This document shows, in pieces, positions 38,701 through 47,749 of a stretch of DNA of 49,557 nt. The notes beneath the pieces are model-generated. The model made no database searches and was not told where the DNA came from. It saw only the letters and a program-made list of their open reading frames with translations. A program made the position numbers and the translations under genes. Source of the DNA: a virus; IMG/VR virus record IMGVR_UViG_3300037245_000401, positions 1 through 49,557 of that record; one strand, 5' to 3'. The stretch's first letter is position 1. Each line of letters begins with the position of its first letter.

Positions 38701-39920
38701 ACAGAACCCTTAGACTTGTTGTGGGTATCAGCGATAGTCTCATCAATCACCTGACGATGAGCGATCATAGGAGTTATACCTTCATCAACTTTGCTGGCCA
38801 TGGACTTAGCCTGTTTAGAATTATAACCAGCGTCCTCGAATTTACCCATCAGTCGCTTACCCTTGATGCCTGCATGGAAATCTACAGCAGCTCCGGGTAT
38901 AGGCAGGAGTGCCATCGCAGTAGCTGACTGCTTAGCAGTGTTCCACAGCTTCCAGCCTTTTTCTTTCAGTTCTTCTACAGATACATCCATGCCCATACCG
39001 CTGAATAGTCCTGCTAAATCTTCAGCGATCATACCTACTGCTTCCTGAGCTACTTCTTCAGTAGTTTCCATGCCTAACGTCATGCCATATTTCTTAGCTA
39101 CATGAGCAGCTATGCGGAGCATGGATTTGTTGATAGCTTTTGTGGCGGCTTGCCGAACACCCGGTATAAGATGATCTACCTGAAGCTGCTCGATCAGTGC
39201 ATAAGGTATACCAGCTACTCTGGCCACCATGTCAGCTACATTTTTCTTGATGCCCTTCTCGCGCATAGACAACTGCATAGCACCAGTACCCTGCTTGTAC
39301 CACGCAAGAGTAGTGCCAGCTTTAAGTCCTACTGCCAGTCCCACAGGTGCACCTACTCCACCAGCAGCCGCGCCCATGAGCGTGCCACCGATCATAGTTG
39401 GTACTGCCTGTCTAGTTCCTTCGAGCATACCGGGCATTATGTTAGCCGCACCGTAGGAAGCCTTAGCAAGTAGATTGCCGTCTACGCCTATAGGATCAAG
39501 TGTATCTCTGGCTTTGCTCTTCTTCCACTGCTCGTAAAGTTTGTCAGCCTTGGCGGTATCACCTGCCATAGAAGCTTCATAGTATTGCTGGTTAACAGTA
39601 AAGTTTTCTTTACCACGTGAATAGGATTCTTTAAGGTTTTCAATGTGACTCCTTGGGGTGCGAGTGGCACCTCCCTTTATCCATTCAGTAGCCTGACCGC
39701 GTTTCTCAAAAGATTCTCTTGTGAAAATCTTTACGCCCTTGTCAGCAGTTCTACGATATTGATCATACGCAAAGTCCACTTCTTCTGTAGAATAATTTTC
39801 CTGCGGAGGAAGCAGACCCATCTTCTGACTCTGTTGTTTCCAAGTATCGAACCCGCCGCTCTCTTTAGGAGGCATAATACCCATGCTTTTACTTTCTTCT
39901 AGCCAGTCTTCATAGCTCAT
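35793..39920 (-). CDS. Large internal virion (ejection) protein
   Basis: At 1375 residues this is the longest gene. The N-terminus has two copies of an EDWLEESKSMGIMPPKES / FDTWKQQSQKMGLLPPQE repeat. A glycine-rich hydrophobic stretch (GGTLMGAAAGGVGAPVGLAV, about residue 178) could insert in the membrane. Long charged helical regions follow (about 400-800). Podovirus-type giant ejection proteins form the trans-envelope channel. No lytic transglycosylase E/GLMQ-type motif is evident. It is last but one in the late operon, after another helical virion protein. Confidence 0.7.
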   Translation of the reverse strand: MSYEDWLEESKSMGIMPPKESGGFDTWKQQSQKMGLLPPQENYSTEEVDFAYDQYRRTADKGVKIFTRESFEKRGQATEWIKGGATRTPRSHIENLKESYSRGKENFTVNQQYYEASMAGDTAKADKLYEQWKKSKARDTLDPIGVDGNLLAKASYGAANIMPGMLEGTRQAVPTMIGGTLMGAAAGGVGAPVGLAVGLKAGTTLAWYKQGTGAMQLSMREKGIKKNVADMVARVAGIPYALIEQLQVDHLIPGVRQAATKAINKSMLRIAAHVAKKYGMTLGMETTEEVAQEAVGMIAEDLAGLFSGMGMDVSVEELKEKGWKLWNTAKQSATAMALLPIPGAAVDFHAGIKGKRLMGKFEDAGYNSKQAKSMASKVDEGITPMIAHRQVIDETIADTHNKSKGSVVSKQTGRSLTQGFPVDTGTEVVIEGEVITPDQITEFQVEHAQELAAPNAQVNTWYDKESNQSHIDIVQVAKTQAEAMELGLRNNQSSVFNLETGETIPVQHEVMGFEEWSQSQAQALEGMSKKKRSQSYDLYTQGAQMQNEQRIARLAMDERKRIMSIQLDEETDSTAKEYGLTSHDAQQKLDNAEVRYRKLSETRAKRDLTFMQEKELKFLSKNRKNLVSLLDRDTAPIEGKVLTKKEVMNRVHNLSDLLGYDIVKRRAIQKRITGKESLTQMVPAQREQVMMFLEREAKEQGANIEGIDTTPVGELMAKMRERVQKPALTRRDRRTMTTMRKALYDIKRGVSFYFLNNSRVRRITRALDNYEEDGPFTRYIFRAVRNAESKAVSNFTSVMESMKGSFEQQGIDIDSMMLEVKDIGIKDKLTTAERIGVYALSKNEKTANHLLASLEQSEIDKVVKSVEETPAEMAVVAEITGYFEHGWYEFEAIAKATGVKGLVKEDNYITAFVMDKDGLDSPDFLEGLTQQLGEGKHVPGEERAIARKPRARRQLELNVFVIHARATKSIERFKAMAPVATKVGSILNHRGFKNNLNNVTYGHGSKLMSRWLQDSVRGKAAYDSSAFAPMLKWLRTSSMNYVVGFKILLAGKQGVSSLQGMLASPKMIPLVIANLTKGATPANFAKMQAEVKGKSTLMKTRDWNRDLRAAWDKKSVRKFYQGKKLSPISMRFAMNIDQHTTTAVWYSAYQLSQSEGMNEKESVQFADGVVQDTQPMANAVDLPTYFRGSEFEKTLTIFQNQVNQNGQMLWYNIFGERKAKNINNTQMAYRLMVSQIMPALLLGMISRGRPPESAGEIMKDMAAHLLSPFVFLGRLAYNVLAGDWGPSNNIATTPMLETGRLASAIKRGDPKKIAKYGARTIGAWSGGRVPLQAVTTAEGAWNLATGETEDFRELVWSKYALKSKKKSNETPGVKY

Positions 39921-39921
39921 C

Positions 39922-40836
39922 TCACCAGTATCCTAATTCAGAACCTTGTTTAAATGATTCAGGAGTTGCCTTACGGCGTAGCTCTTCAGCGGTAGGCGCA
40001 GACTTATCAGTGTCAGGTAAATGTTTCTTGGCCTTGCTGTTCAGTTCTTTCTGAAACGATCTACCTATAGGTGTAACATTAGCCATGCCCTTGGCTGCTC
40101 CTATCATTGCATCTACACCTAGTTTCTTGACAGCAATTTTACCAAGTCTGCCTCTTGACCTAAGTGCCCTTACTTCAGCTATGACTTCCCTCTTACCCTC
40201 ATCAGCGAACCAGTTACGGGTAGCCTTGTCATCACGCATAAGGGCATCCCATTGTATATCAAGCTGATTCCTATGCCTTTGGTCCATCTCAGGTGAGTCA
40301 TACCCTGATGCAGCTCGCCAGTCAATGTACGTTCCTACCATGTCGGACTTAGCTTTTTGAGCTGTGCCCCACTTAGCCTTCTCTAACCTGCCCGGCTCTT
40401 TTATCCCAGCTACGAACTCGCCCATCATTGTACGAGCTGATCTTAGAGCAGATGCTGACAAAGGCTGGGCACGCACGCCAGCCCTAGCAGCTTTAGGAAA
40501 TCTTGCAGCATAAGTTTCGTGTGGCAAGACCATCTTCCAACCAGCCTGATATGCGTCCTGACCTGTCATCTCGCCCCTGCCTGCCATGGCTTTGATCCTA
40601 TTAAGCTCACCTATACGTGACTTGAACTCAGCTGTCTGACCACTGAGTATGTTATTGTAACGAGAGTTCAGCTGGGCACTTTTTTCTTTGTACTCATTAT
40701 CAGTAATAAACTCTGACTGCAAGGCGCGCTCGTCCTGTTGGAACTGTCTGCCCAGTGTGTACTGCATGTCTTTGAACTTACTCTGAATTACAGCATATGG
40801 ACTATTCGGCATGTCCTTAAATTTTTTCTCAGGCAT
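39922..40836 (-). CDS. Helical internal virion protein
   Basis: A 304-residue, highly charged, helical protein (FKDMQYTLGRQFQQDERALQ; YNNILSGQTAEFKSRIGELN) without a signal. The stop is one base from the next gene's start. Position before the giant ejection protein and composition suggest an internal core or ejection protein. GGGAGAGA lies upstream. Confidence 0.6.
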   Translation of the reverse strand: MPEKKFKDMPNSPYAVIQSKFKDMQYTLGRQFQQDERALQSEFITDNEYKEKSAQLNSRYNNILSGQTAEFKSRIGELNRIKAMAGRGEMTGQDAYQAGWKMVLPHETYAARFPKAARAGVRAQPLSASALRSARTMMGEFVAGIKEPGRLEKAKWGTAQKAKSDMVGTYIDWRAASGYDSPEMDQRHRNQLDIQWDALMRDDKATRNWFADEGKREVIAEVRALRSRGRLGKIAVKKLGVDAMIGAAKGMANVTPIGRSFQKELNSKAKKHLPDTDKSAPTAEELRRKATPESFKQGSELGYW

Positions 40837-40855
40837 TAGTCTCTCCCACTTATTG

Positions 40856-41137
40856 CTAAAGTATCATATCTCTACGGAATACTTGTTTAGTTTCTTCAGC
40901 GATCATTGCCAATCCACGATTGATAACCTTGGTAACACGATCACCTAACATACTTTCCACGAGTTCCTTCGTGCTTGAGTGCTTGTCTACCAGCGGAGCC
41001 ATACTTCCATCTTCAGGGTCAACCCAGTCTGGATCAAATATCTGCGGCATTGGGTGCGCTTTTAGCCACCCATCCTCCATCATTTTCTTTGTTAGTGCCA
41101 CGTCTTCTATTTCCACTACTAATCTTACTGTTGCCAT
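40856..41137 (-). CDS. Hypothetical protein
   Basis: A 93-residue protein (MATVRLVVEIEDVALTKKMM start; AMIAEETKQVFRRDMIL end), GAAGGA upstream. It sits between fibre and ejection genes; a small structural or chaperone role is possible. No family recognised. Confidence 0.58.
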   Translation of the reverse strand: MATVRLVVEIEDVALTKKMMEDGWLKAHPMPQIFDPDWVDPEDGSMAPLVDKHSSTKELVESMLGDRVTKVINRGLAMIAEETKQVFRRDMIL

Positions 41138-41167
41138 CTATTTTAATCCTTCATTTAATTATTTGGT

Positions 41168-43054
41168 TTACTCCAGAACTATATAAGACACAACTATCAC
41201 TGTTATAGTAGTAGCAGCGTCACTTGATCCGTGTCTTAACACCCCGCTGGCATTAGTCATAGCAGAAAGTATCGCAATACTTGAAACCCCATTGCCCGCA
41301 AATGCACCAACCCCAAAGGGTGTGTTCGTGCTAACCATAGCTCCATAAGTTTCACTTCCGTAGTCACTGTTTTTAACTGAATAAGTCCCGCTAAAAGAGC
41401 CAGCTGAAACCTGTAGCATCACAAGTGCCTTGTTGGCCCCTACTACGGCGGAGATGTCAAGGTCTTGAAAAGTGTTCGCAGCGTCTACTGTTGTAGAAAA
41501 TACTAGAGTAGAAGGAGCACCTCTTGTTACAATATCAGCCTCTGCCCACTTCATGCCACCTGACTCGCCAGAGTCAGCAGTCAGCACATAATCATTAGTA
41601 GGTCCTGTGTCCAATTTCAAGTTAGCCTCGTCAACCACATTATCAGTTATAGTCAGAGCTGTGGCACCAGTTACTTCGCTGGAATGAGTAGCGTTGGTCA
41701 CTTTAGCTGAGTTAGTTGCTATGTCACCATGGGCAAAAGTAGTCTCATGGTTCGCTGCTAGCCACGTAGCTGCCCTTGCATCAGTGTGATACTGGGTGTG
41801 ATCGTCATCGCCAAGACCGGACAGTGCACCATGATCTGTAACACCTCCGCCAGAACTAGGATTACCATCTTTGATGGCTAGGTAATCAATTAAGTAAGCG
41901 TGTACCGCGACTCCATTACCTGAGTGGCTAAATCTCACTCTCGCGGCCCCACCGCTTGTATAATCTGTTATCATACCGCCGCCATCTGCGACGCTAAAGC
42001 TGTCAAATATCAGATTACCAGTACTATCAGTCATAGTTATATCGTCAATAATATCCCAACCAGCAGTATCATAGTTATACATCTCAAGCTCAATGATATG
42101 TCCACCGCCTCCATCGTAGCTCCAGTTTATTTCAATGAGATTTGGCTCATGCCCAGCTGTAATCCCGCTGAATTCAAATGTGGCTACCCAGTTAGGGTCG
42201 GGTGGTCCAGCAGTCTCATCAGGGGCATACTCATTGCCATCATCTATAATCTGAGTATCAGACACAGAACCTACTGCTGATCCTACATCCATAGCAACAG
42301 AGTCAGCTACATGAGTCACTATTGTAATTTGGTCCTTCACTTCTGCCAAAGCAGCTTCCACGTCAGTAGCCACGAATAAACTCATAGCATCTTCGATACC
42401 TATCAAGGAGGCACCAAGAGCGTTAGCATTAGACCCCAGCTCTACTTCAGTGTAGTATCTGGCGTCAAATGTTGCCGCTGTTGTTGCATCGAATGCTGTT
42501 AATCCATTTAGTGAGCCACCCACAGTTAAATTAGCGAATGTGGGAGAGGCACCAGTATGTATATCCTGTGGGCCAGATATAGTTATCGAGCCATCACCGT
42601 CATTAGATACAGTCACTCTGTTGGCAGTGCCAGCTACCCACGCTGTTAGGTCCTCAACAGAATCTACGACCTCGCTACCATCTCCGAAAAGTAATCTACT
42701 CGCAGTAAGGTTACTGAGTGTAAGACCAGCGAATGTGGGAGAGGCACCAGTATGTATATCCTGTGGGCCAGATATAGTTATCGAGCCATCACCGTCATTA
42801 GATACAGTCACTCTGTTGGCAGTGCCAGCTACCCATGCTGTGAGATCAGATACTGATTCGACATTCTTGTCAGCATCACCATAAAGTAATCTACTCGCAG
42901 TAAGGTTACTGATGCTCAGAGAGTCTAAATTCAATCCTGCAAACGTAGGTGTAGACTCTGGACCAAGAGAAAGTTTGGAGAACGTATTAAGTGCACGTCT
43001 AAGGTCCACCCAATTGTTGTCTCTAATTCGTGGCATTGTCCTAGCTTTACCCAT
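41168..43054 (-). CDS. Tail fibre with internal sequence repeats
   Basis: A 628-residue protein. Repeats containing LTASRLLFGDGSEVV, LTAWVAGTANRVTVSNDGDG and IHTGASPTFAGLTL occur at about residues 45-115 and 110-180; this NRVTVSNDGDGSITIS/IHTGASPTF pattern is typical of phage tail fibre shafts. A possible C1q/jelly-roll domain occupies the middle (TFEFSGITAGHEPN ... IIELEMYNYD). A VTDHGALSGLGDDDHTQYH motif, another fibre hallmark, lies near residue 410. The C-terminus is beta-rich. It likely binds the host receptor. Confidence 0.83.
   Translation of the reverse strand: MGKARTMPRIRDNNWVDLRRALNTFSKLSLGPESTPTFAGLNLDSLSISNLTASRLLYGDADKNVESVSDLTAWVAGTANRVTVSNDGDGSITISGPQDIHTGASPTFAGLTLSNLTASRLLFGDGSEVVDSVEDLTAWVAGTANRVTVSNDGDGSITISGPQDIHTGASPTFANLTVGGSLNGLTAFDATTAATFDARYYTEVELGSNANALGASLIGIEDAMSLFVATDVEAALAEVKDQITIVTHVADSVAMDVGSAVGSVSDTQIIDDGNEYAPDETAGPPDPNWVATFEFSGITAGHEPNLIEINWSYDGGGGHIIELEMYNYDTAGWDIIDDITMTDSTGNLIFDSFSVADGGGMITDYTSGGAARVRFSHSGNGVAVHAYLIDYLAIKDGNPSSGGGVTDHGALSGLGDDDHTQYHTDARAATWLAANHETTFAHGDIATNSAKVTNATHSSEVTGATALTITDNVVDEANLKLDTGPTNDYVLTADSGESGGMKWAEADIVTRGAPSTLVFSTTVDAANTFQDLDISAVVGANKALVMLQVSAGSFSGTYSVKNSDYGSETYGAMVSTNTPFGVGAFAGNGVSSIAILSAMTNASGVLRHGSSDAATTITVIVVSYIVLE
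42533..42841. repeat. Recent 114-bp direct duplication inside the fibre gene
   Basis: Segments 42533-42646 and 42728-42841 (195 bp apart, in frame) differ at a single base. This repeats one shaft motif of the fibre. The identity indicates a recent event or ongoing repeat exchange. Confidence 0.85.
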
Positions 43055-43056
43055 AG

Positions 43057-43914
43057 TTACACTCCGAAGTTCCAGTCGGTTGCTGACATAATATCAGATG
43101 ATTTTAGATTCTCCAAGAAGCTACCTATGCCTGATCCACCTACTCCAGTGGGTATGTGCTGACCAGCTGCTGGTGCAGAGGGTGCAGAATACGTTGACTG
43201 TGTAGGAAATGATGACATCTGCGGCGTAGGTCTATTCATGGCAGTGAGCATCATCTGATTGCTTAAACTTGTCTTGTCTTGTGTTACAGAGAATTGTCTG
43301 TTGAGAGCTGACTCAGAAGTCGTAAGTGCCCTGTTAGCTGCTGATTCAGAGGAAGCGAATTCTCTACCGAGTGTCGCCTGATAGCCGCCCTGTTCCATCT
43401 GTGCACCCATGACATCAAGACTAGATATGGCCTGTGCCCTTCTGCTCTCCAGATCAGCTCTGGCCGGTGACGCGACTTCTTCTTCATATTGTTTTCGGAG
43501 TCCTGCTCCCATAGATGTGCTGGCTAGACCAGAGCTTACTAGTGACTGCGTGCCTGCCGCTACAGACTTTGTCGCACCGCGCTCTAGCTTGGCTTCAAGT
43601 CCTTTGCCATATGCTCCACCGGGAGCGTACATTGCCTTAGCAGTCTCTAGGGCCTTAAGAGCTTTGGCAGATACAGCTGAGCCACCTGCTGTGCCTGTTG
43701 CTCCTGTTGCTCCTATTGCACCTACTTTTCCAGCAACGGGTGCGGCTGTAGGAGTGGCTTTAGATGCAACTGGGCCTGCTTCCCTTTTAGTTCTGGCCTC
43801 GAAGTCCTTACGATACTTGCTATACTTAAATGCACTTGGATTTGTTTGATAGTGCCCCCATGCTATGTTGGCCCTGTCAGCTGCCAGCTTAGCCGCGTTC
43901 ATTACAAATGGCAT
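43057..43914 (-). CDS. Ala/Ser/Gly-rich virion protein
   Basis: A 285-residue protein. The N-terminal 60 residues are basic and aromatic; then an A/T/G-rich linker (GAIGATGATGTAGGSAVSA), helical repeats rich in Ser/Ala (SSESAANRALTTSESALNRQ), and a Pro/Ser C-terminus. Low-complexity helical composition in this slot fits an internal-core or head-tail protein of podovirus-like phages. It abuts the upstream gene (overlapping base 43914). Confidence 0.6.
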   Translation of the reverse strand: MPFVMNAAKLAADRANIAWGHYQTNPSAFKYSKYRKDFEARTKREAGPVASKATPTAAPVAGKVGAIGATGATGTAGGSAVSAKALKALETAKAMYAPGGAYGKGLEAKLERGATKSVAAGTQSLVSSGLASTSMGAGLRKQYEEEVASPARADLESRRAQAISSLDVMGAQMEQGGYQATLGREFASSESAANRALTTSESALNRQFSVTQDKTSLSNQMMLTAMNRPTPQMSSFPTQSTYSAPSAPAAGQHIPTGVGGSGIGSFLENLKSSDIMSATDWNFGV

Positions 43915-45458
43915 TACTTAATCCTTCCTGATGGTTTAATCGTTCCATAAAATTTCTCGAACGACCATGATTGCGCTATTGTGTTGCTGCCTAATTTTAT
44001 TCCTAAGTATGCTCCGTCAATTTTATGCATCCTTCTGTTATTAGATCGCCTACCCGGAGCTACGAAAGTTCCACCTGCTCTGGGTATCCCATTGGCCATC
44101 ATTTTTTTAATGACTCCTTCAGGTGTAAGATCAGTGTAGACTTTAAAGTATATGTCATCAAAGTCTGCTTGTGGTCCGCCAGATGACATGAGATTATATG
44201 CAGTTAACTTTCCAGTGCGATCCAAGTCCTTAGACATGGGATAAGGCTCAAGTGTCACGTAGCTATCTATGGCCTTGTCAGAAGCTCCTATATCATCGCT
44301 CTTTGTATTGCGATCAAACCTTCTTATGTAACCATCCAGACTTCCCACTAGCAAATCTTTATCTTCAGGATTATTAGCAGGATAGTAGAAGCTAGAATAT
44401 ACCGTGCACTGGTTGGGATATGACTCAGGGAAAAATCCTTCGGTTGATAAGTCATAGAACCAATTAGAATTAGTGCCACTTGATAGATGAGTTATGAACA
44501 CATTGATGCCATTGTTGCGCCTGTCAAAACCCAGAGATATTCTATGACTACGAGGATCAGCAGCCTCATCTTTAACTAGATCAGGTAAGCGCATCTGCGA
44601 TATGCATACTGGTGCCCCCGGTATGGTAGATGTATAAAGCCCATTAGTACCCCAGAAGTATAGCGAGCTATTACCGTTCTCATCCTTCGGCCCGAAGCAC
44701 CAGCTGAACGGTCCGTACATTCCAGTACTTAGATCAAGACTGTTCAGTGTGCCTCCATAGGCTGGATCGTCAGCTGCGTACCATATAGTAGTAGCACATC
44801 CGAATATCAGATAGTCATCTTTGTAGGGAATAAGTGCTCTTACAATGTCACCTATTTCACCCATATTAGAGTTGCCACCTTTAACTGCGGTCTGGGCATC
44901 TCCGGCTGCATAGTCATAATCAAATATGTCCCCCTGCCTTGACATGTACCATTGAAATGGTGAATTAGGATTACCAGACAGTACCGCTCTACCTCTATAC
45001 AAGCACCCTATGGTAACTTCATCTGGTAAATCAAATGTCTTGCTGGGATGCGTCACCCAGTCATACCATAATGGCCCATCAGTTCTGTCTGTTACCGCAT
45101 CAGGAGTATAACTAGCAGGGTCCATAGTCGTGCCACCTACGTCATCAGAAGACACGGCACCGTTAGTGTCAAACGCAGCTGTGGTTATCCTGAATCCGTA
45201 TATAATCTTCAAGCCACTGTCTATCGAGTCAACCAACATTTTCGCGCCAGTCCCGGCTTGTGTGAGGGTGTCACCCTTTAGTGGATACGCTGCGTATCCA
45301 GCGTTGAATGTAGTACTTGAGTTAGTGAAGTCAGCTATCTTTTTATTAGTACCATTAACTACGCACAGCTTCTGGTAAGCCTCGAAGGCCATCAGTTGCT
45401 CAGTAGTGTCAATGTCATCTATAGACGCGGTCAGCACGACCATCTCTCCTGTAGCCAT
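43914..45458 (-). CDS. Tail hub/needle-type structural protein (C-terminal part of a split gene?)
   Basis: A 514-residue, beta-rich protein. The start at ATG 45458 is chosen (GAGGATATTTAA upstream) over one 10 residues earlier that would overlap the previous gene. Segments KLCVVNGTNKKIADF, YRGRAVLSGNPNSPFQWYMS and RALIPYKDDYLIFGCATTIW resemble propeller-like strands of large podovirus tail proteins. In related phages a similar region is joined to a GFPLxGxDKG...RPGL N-terminus, found here as a separate gene (46450-46680). Confidence 0.68.
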   Translation of the reverse strand: MATGEMVVLTASIDDIDTTEQLMAFEAYQKLCVVNGTNKKIADFTNSSTTFNAGYAAYPLKGDTLTQAGTGAKMLVDSIDSGLKIIYGFRITTAAFDTNGAVSSDDVGGTTMDPASYTPDAVTDRTDGPLWYDWVTHPSKTFDLPDEVTIGCLYRGRAVLSGNPNSPFQWYMSRQGDIFDYDYAAGDAQTAVKGGNSNMGEIGDIVRALIPYKDDYLIFGCATTIWYAADDPAYGGTLNSLDLSTGMYGPFSWCFGPKDENGNSSLYFWGTNGLYTSTIPGAPVCISQMRLPDLVKDEAADPRSHRISLGFDRRNNGINVFITHLSSGTNSNWFYDLSTEGFFPESYPNQCTVYSSFYYPANNPEDKDLLVGSLDGYIRRFDRNTKSDDIGASDKAIDSYVTLEPYPMSKDLDRTGKLTAYNLMSSGGPQADFDDIYFKVYTDLTPEGVIKKMMANGIPRAGGTFVAPGRRSNNRRMHKIDGAYLGIKLGSNTIAQSWSFEKFYGTIKPSGRIK

Positions 45459-45459
45459 A

Positions 45460-46440
45460 TTAAATATCCTCGTACCATAAAGTGTCATTAGAAAATGCTA
45501 TCAGTCTTGTATTCGTGGGCACATCGGCTAAAGTTGTAACGTCGAATCTGTATAGATTGCCACTGGCTTCTGACCCGCCAAATATTTTATCACCAAATAT
45601 TCCATCGTCAAATGTTATCAGACTGGTTATATCAGTTTCGCTATCTGGCTGCGCAGTTGCTGCTGCCCAAGCGTTAGACCCGTTCCATTTCAACAGTTGC
45701 GCGGTAGGTCCTGACCCTGCATAGAGTTCATCGTTAAATATAGTCATGGACCACAGCTCGTTTAAGCTTCCTAGCTTTGGTGCTACCTCTGTCCAAGCAT
45801 TTGTTCCATTCCATTTAAGAAGCTTACCACCGGGCGTGCCGCCATTAGAGCAGCCATACAACTCGCCTTCAAATTCTATGAGGGACTGAGCAGCTGTCGA
45901 TCCTAGTGTTGAAGTCTTCGCCACCCATGCACTTACGTCATCCCATTCGTAGAGGATGCCAGTAGTGGCTCCACCACCGTATAACTTGTTATTGAAAACT
46001 AACAGGCTATAAATTCCTGATTGTGATCCTGCCTGACCAGCTACTTGTGCCCATGCATTCGTGCCATTCCATTTGAACAGTCTTGCTCCGCCTGAAGTCG
46101 CACCGTAAAGCTCATCCTTATAGACAGCTAGTGCTCTTATATTAGCCTGACTGTTCAGCTGCGGAGCTACCTCTCCCCATGCATTAGTTCCATTCCACTT
46201 AAACAGTCTACCAGTGCTAAATGTTCCACCATAAAGTTCACTGTCAAATACGACTAGTGACTGAATTCCTATCTGACCATTCAGTTGTGAAGCTACAGAG
46301 GCCCACGCGCTTGCGCCGTCCCATTCAAACAGTCTTCCAGCAAGCTCAGTGCCACCATACAATTTTCCTTTAAAGGCAACGAGCGCGTGAATGATACCCT
46401 GACTTGCCAATTGCGAGGCCATCTTAGTCCATAGTGCCAT
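45460..46440 (-). CDS. Seven-bladed beta-propeller protein
   Basis: A 326-residue protein consisting of seven repeats of about 42 residues. Each has the form NGTNAWxxVAxQLxSQxxI followed by SLxVFxxxLYGG and GRLFKW. Examples are WASVASQLNGQIGIQSLVVF and AEVAPQLNSQANIRALAVYK-type units. Seven Kelch-like blades would close one propeller. A receptor-binding or tail-attached role is likely. The gene lies between the two possible halves of a tail protein (46450-46680 and 43914-45458). Confidence 0.75.
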   Translation of the reverse strand: MALWTKMASQLASQGIIHALVAFKGKLYGGTELAGRLFEWDGASAWASVASQLNGQIGIQSLVVFDSELYGGTFSTGRLFKWNGTNAWGEVAPQLNSQANIRALAVYKDELYGATSGGARLFKWNGTNAWAQVAGQAGSQSGIYSLLVFNNKLYGGGATTGILYEWDDVSAWVAKTSTLGSTAAQSLIEFEGELYGCSNGGTPGGKLLKWNGTNAWTEVAPKLGSLNELWSMTIFNDELYAGSGPTAQLLKWNGSNAWAAATAQPDSETDITSLITFDDGIFGDKIFGGSEASGNLYRFDVTTLADVPTNTRLIAFSNDTLWYEDI

Positions 46441-46449
46441 GGTAGCTCC

Positions 46450-46680
46450 TTATTCTAAGGATGATACTGAAGTAATAAATACGATAGGTAAACCACCTCC
46501 CAGCTGATCTCCGTTAGCCCATTTGTTGAGGCCGGGGCGTTGTCCGCCCCTTAGCCTCTTATCAGCTGAATCAAATGGCCTAACATTTAACATGTCGGGG
46601 GATGTCTGGACAGGCTGCTCAGTCGTAGCTCTACCCTTGTCTATCCCCTGTAGTGGAAATCCTATTTCCATATTAGCCAT
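46450..46680 (-). CDS. Short tail protein, N-terminal-module-like
   Basis: A 76-residue protein: MEIGFPLQGIDKGRATTEQP, then TSPDMLNVRPFDSADKRLRG and GQRPGLNKWA. I recognise GFPLxGxDKG...TSPDxxNVRPFD...RGGQRPGL as the start of long tail or stabilisation-type proteins in other podovirus-like phages. Here the frame stops shortly afterwards, before the propeller gene. It may work as a separate small subunit or be the severed N-terminus of 43914-45458. Confidence 0.6.
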   Translation of the reverse strand: MANMEIGFPLQGIDKGRATTEQPVQTSPDMLNVRPFDSADKRLRGGQRPGLNKWANGDQLGGGLPIVFITSVSSLE

Positions 46681-46692
46681 GTCAATCTCCCA

Positions 46693-47736
46693 TTAAGACC
46701 TTGCACCTTCTTGAAGAATACGAACCCAGTCAACACTTAGTTCAGCATCTTTAGAGGCACCTTCTGTTTGTGCTACGAAGCTAAGAGCCATTACTGCATT
46801 GGGTACATTTCCAGTCACTGAACTTGTGTGGACCAGAACACCATCCTGATACCACTTGACGCTAGTGAGTCCGTCTATCACGAAACCAAGATTAGTGTAA
46901 GCCCCATCAGCTACAGTAGCTTTATCAGTATCAATATCTTCCGCAGATGTTCTGGCTGTTATTACGCTCAGCCTATCAGCAGTAGTTCCAGCATGACTGA
47001 AAAACCCAGCTTTGTCAACAGTGTCATCAATGACGCCAGTGTTGATAACTGGGTCAACTATTCCGCAAAGCCCAATAAAGAACTGGCTTATGTTAGCACT
47101 GGTATCATTCATTTTGACTCTTGCTTCAAAACGAATGGTCCTACCAGCCACTGGTTTAAACAGACAGTTAGAAAGCTGTGCCTGTACGCCATCGTCAGGA
47201 GCACCATTGCCCGCTGAGTCAAAGAGCATCACTCCACCATCTTCTGTGGCCACAGGAGCAATAGCACCTGAGTTAGTTGTAGCGATAGTCCAGCCATCAC
47301 CAGTAGTTACATCAATGAGATCAAGGAAATCATTGAAGTAGTAGAACCCCTTAGATGGGTCCAGCATTATTTCAAACAACAGTGCATCGTCCCATATCAA
47401 AGGACTGGGACCCGCATCAGCTGCTAAGGTGGCCTGATATGCCTCCTGAAGACCAGCCACTTCAGCAGCAGTACCAGTAAGAGCTTGGAAGCTAGATACT
47501 GATCCGGCAGCTGCCTCATTGATGTATACAATTGAAGACGCTCCGTTTACGCGAACGTAAAGACACCCCGGTGCGTATGTGTCAGCGTCCTCGGCGTTTA
47601 GCACTGATACAGCAGAAGTTCCGTAGCATTGGAGGATACCGTCCTCGCCTTTGTATGTTACCTGTACGACCGCTGTGGCGGCTGGCCCACCGATCATATT
47701 GTGAAGCTGAAAAGCTTGATTAAATTCACTACCCAT
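46693..47736 (-). CDS. Lectin-like structural protein, paralog C
   Basis: A 347-residue protein with AGPSPLIWDDALLFEI, FYYFNDFLD, RFEARVKMNDT and a C-terminal end DWVRILQEGARS. These match the conserved positions of the other two copies (9472-10521; junction gene). It is the most diverged copy and lacks the shared terminator. The ribosome site is weak (AGAAAG). Virion location and possible glycan binding are inferred as for the others. Confidence 0.72.
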   Translation of the reverse strand: MGSEFNQAFQLHNMIGGPAATAVVQVTYKGEDGILQCYGTSAVSVLNAEDADTYAPGCLYVRVNGASSIVYINEAAAGSVSSFQALTGTAAEVAGLQEAYQATLAADAGPSPLIWDDALLFEIMLDPSKGFYYFNDFLDLIDVTTGDGWTIATTNSGAIAPVATEDGGVMLFDSAGNGAPDDGVQAQLSNCLFKPVAGRTIRFEARVKMNDTSANISQFFIGLCGIVDPVINTGVIDDTVDKAGFFSHAGTTADRLSVITARTSAEDIDTDKATVADGAYTNLGFVIDGLTSVKWYQDGVLVHTSSVTGNVPNAVMALSFVAQTEGASKDAELSVDWVRILQEGARS

Positions 47737-47749
47737 AATTTTGTTCTTT

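Noticed and set aside
39102-39473. 123-codon rightward frame inside the giant virion gene
   Set aside because: Low-complexity shadow of the opposite strand; no start signal and wrong direction for the late block.
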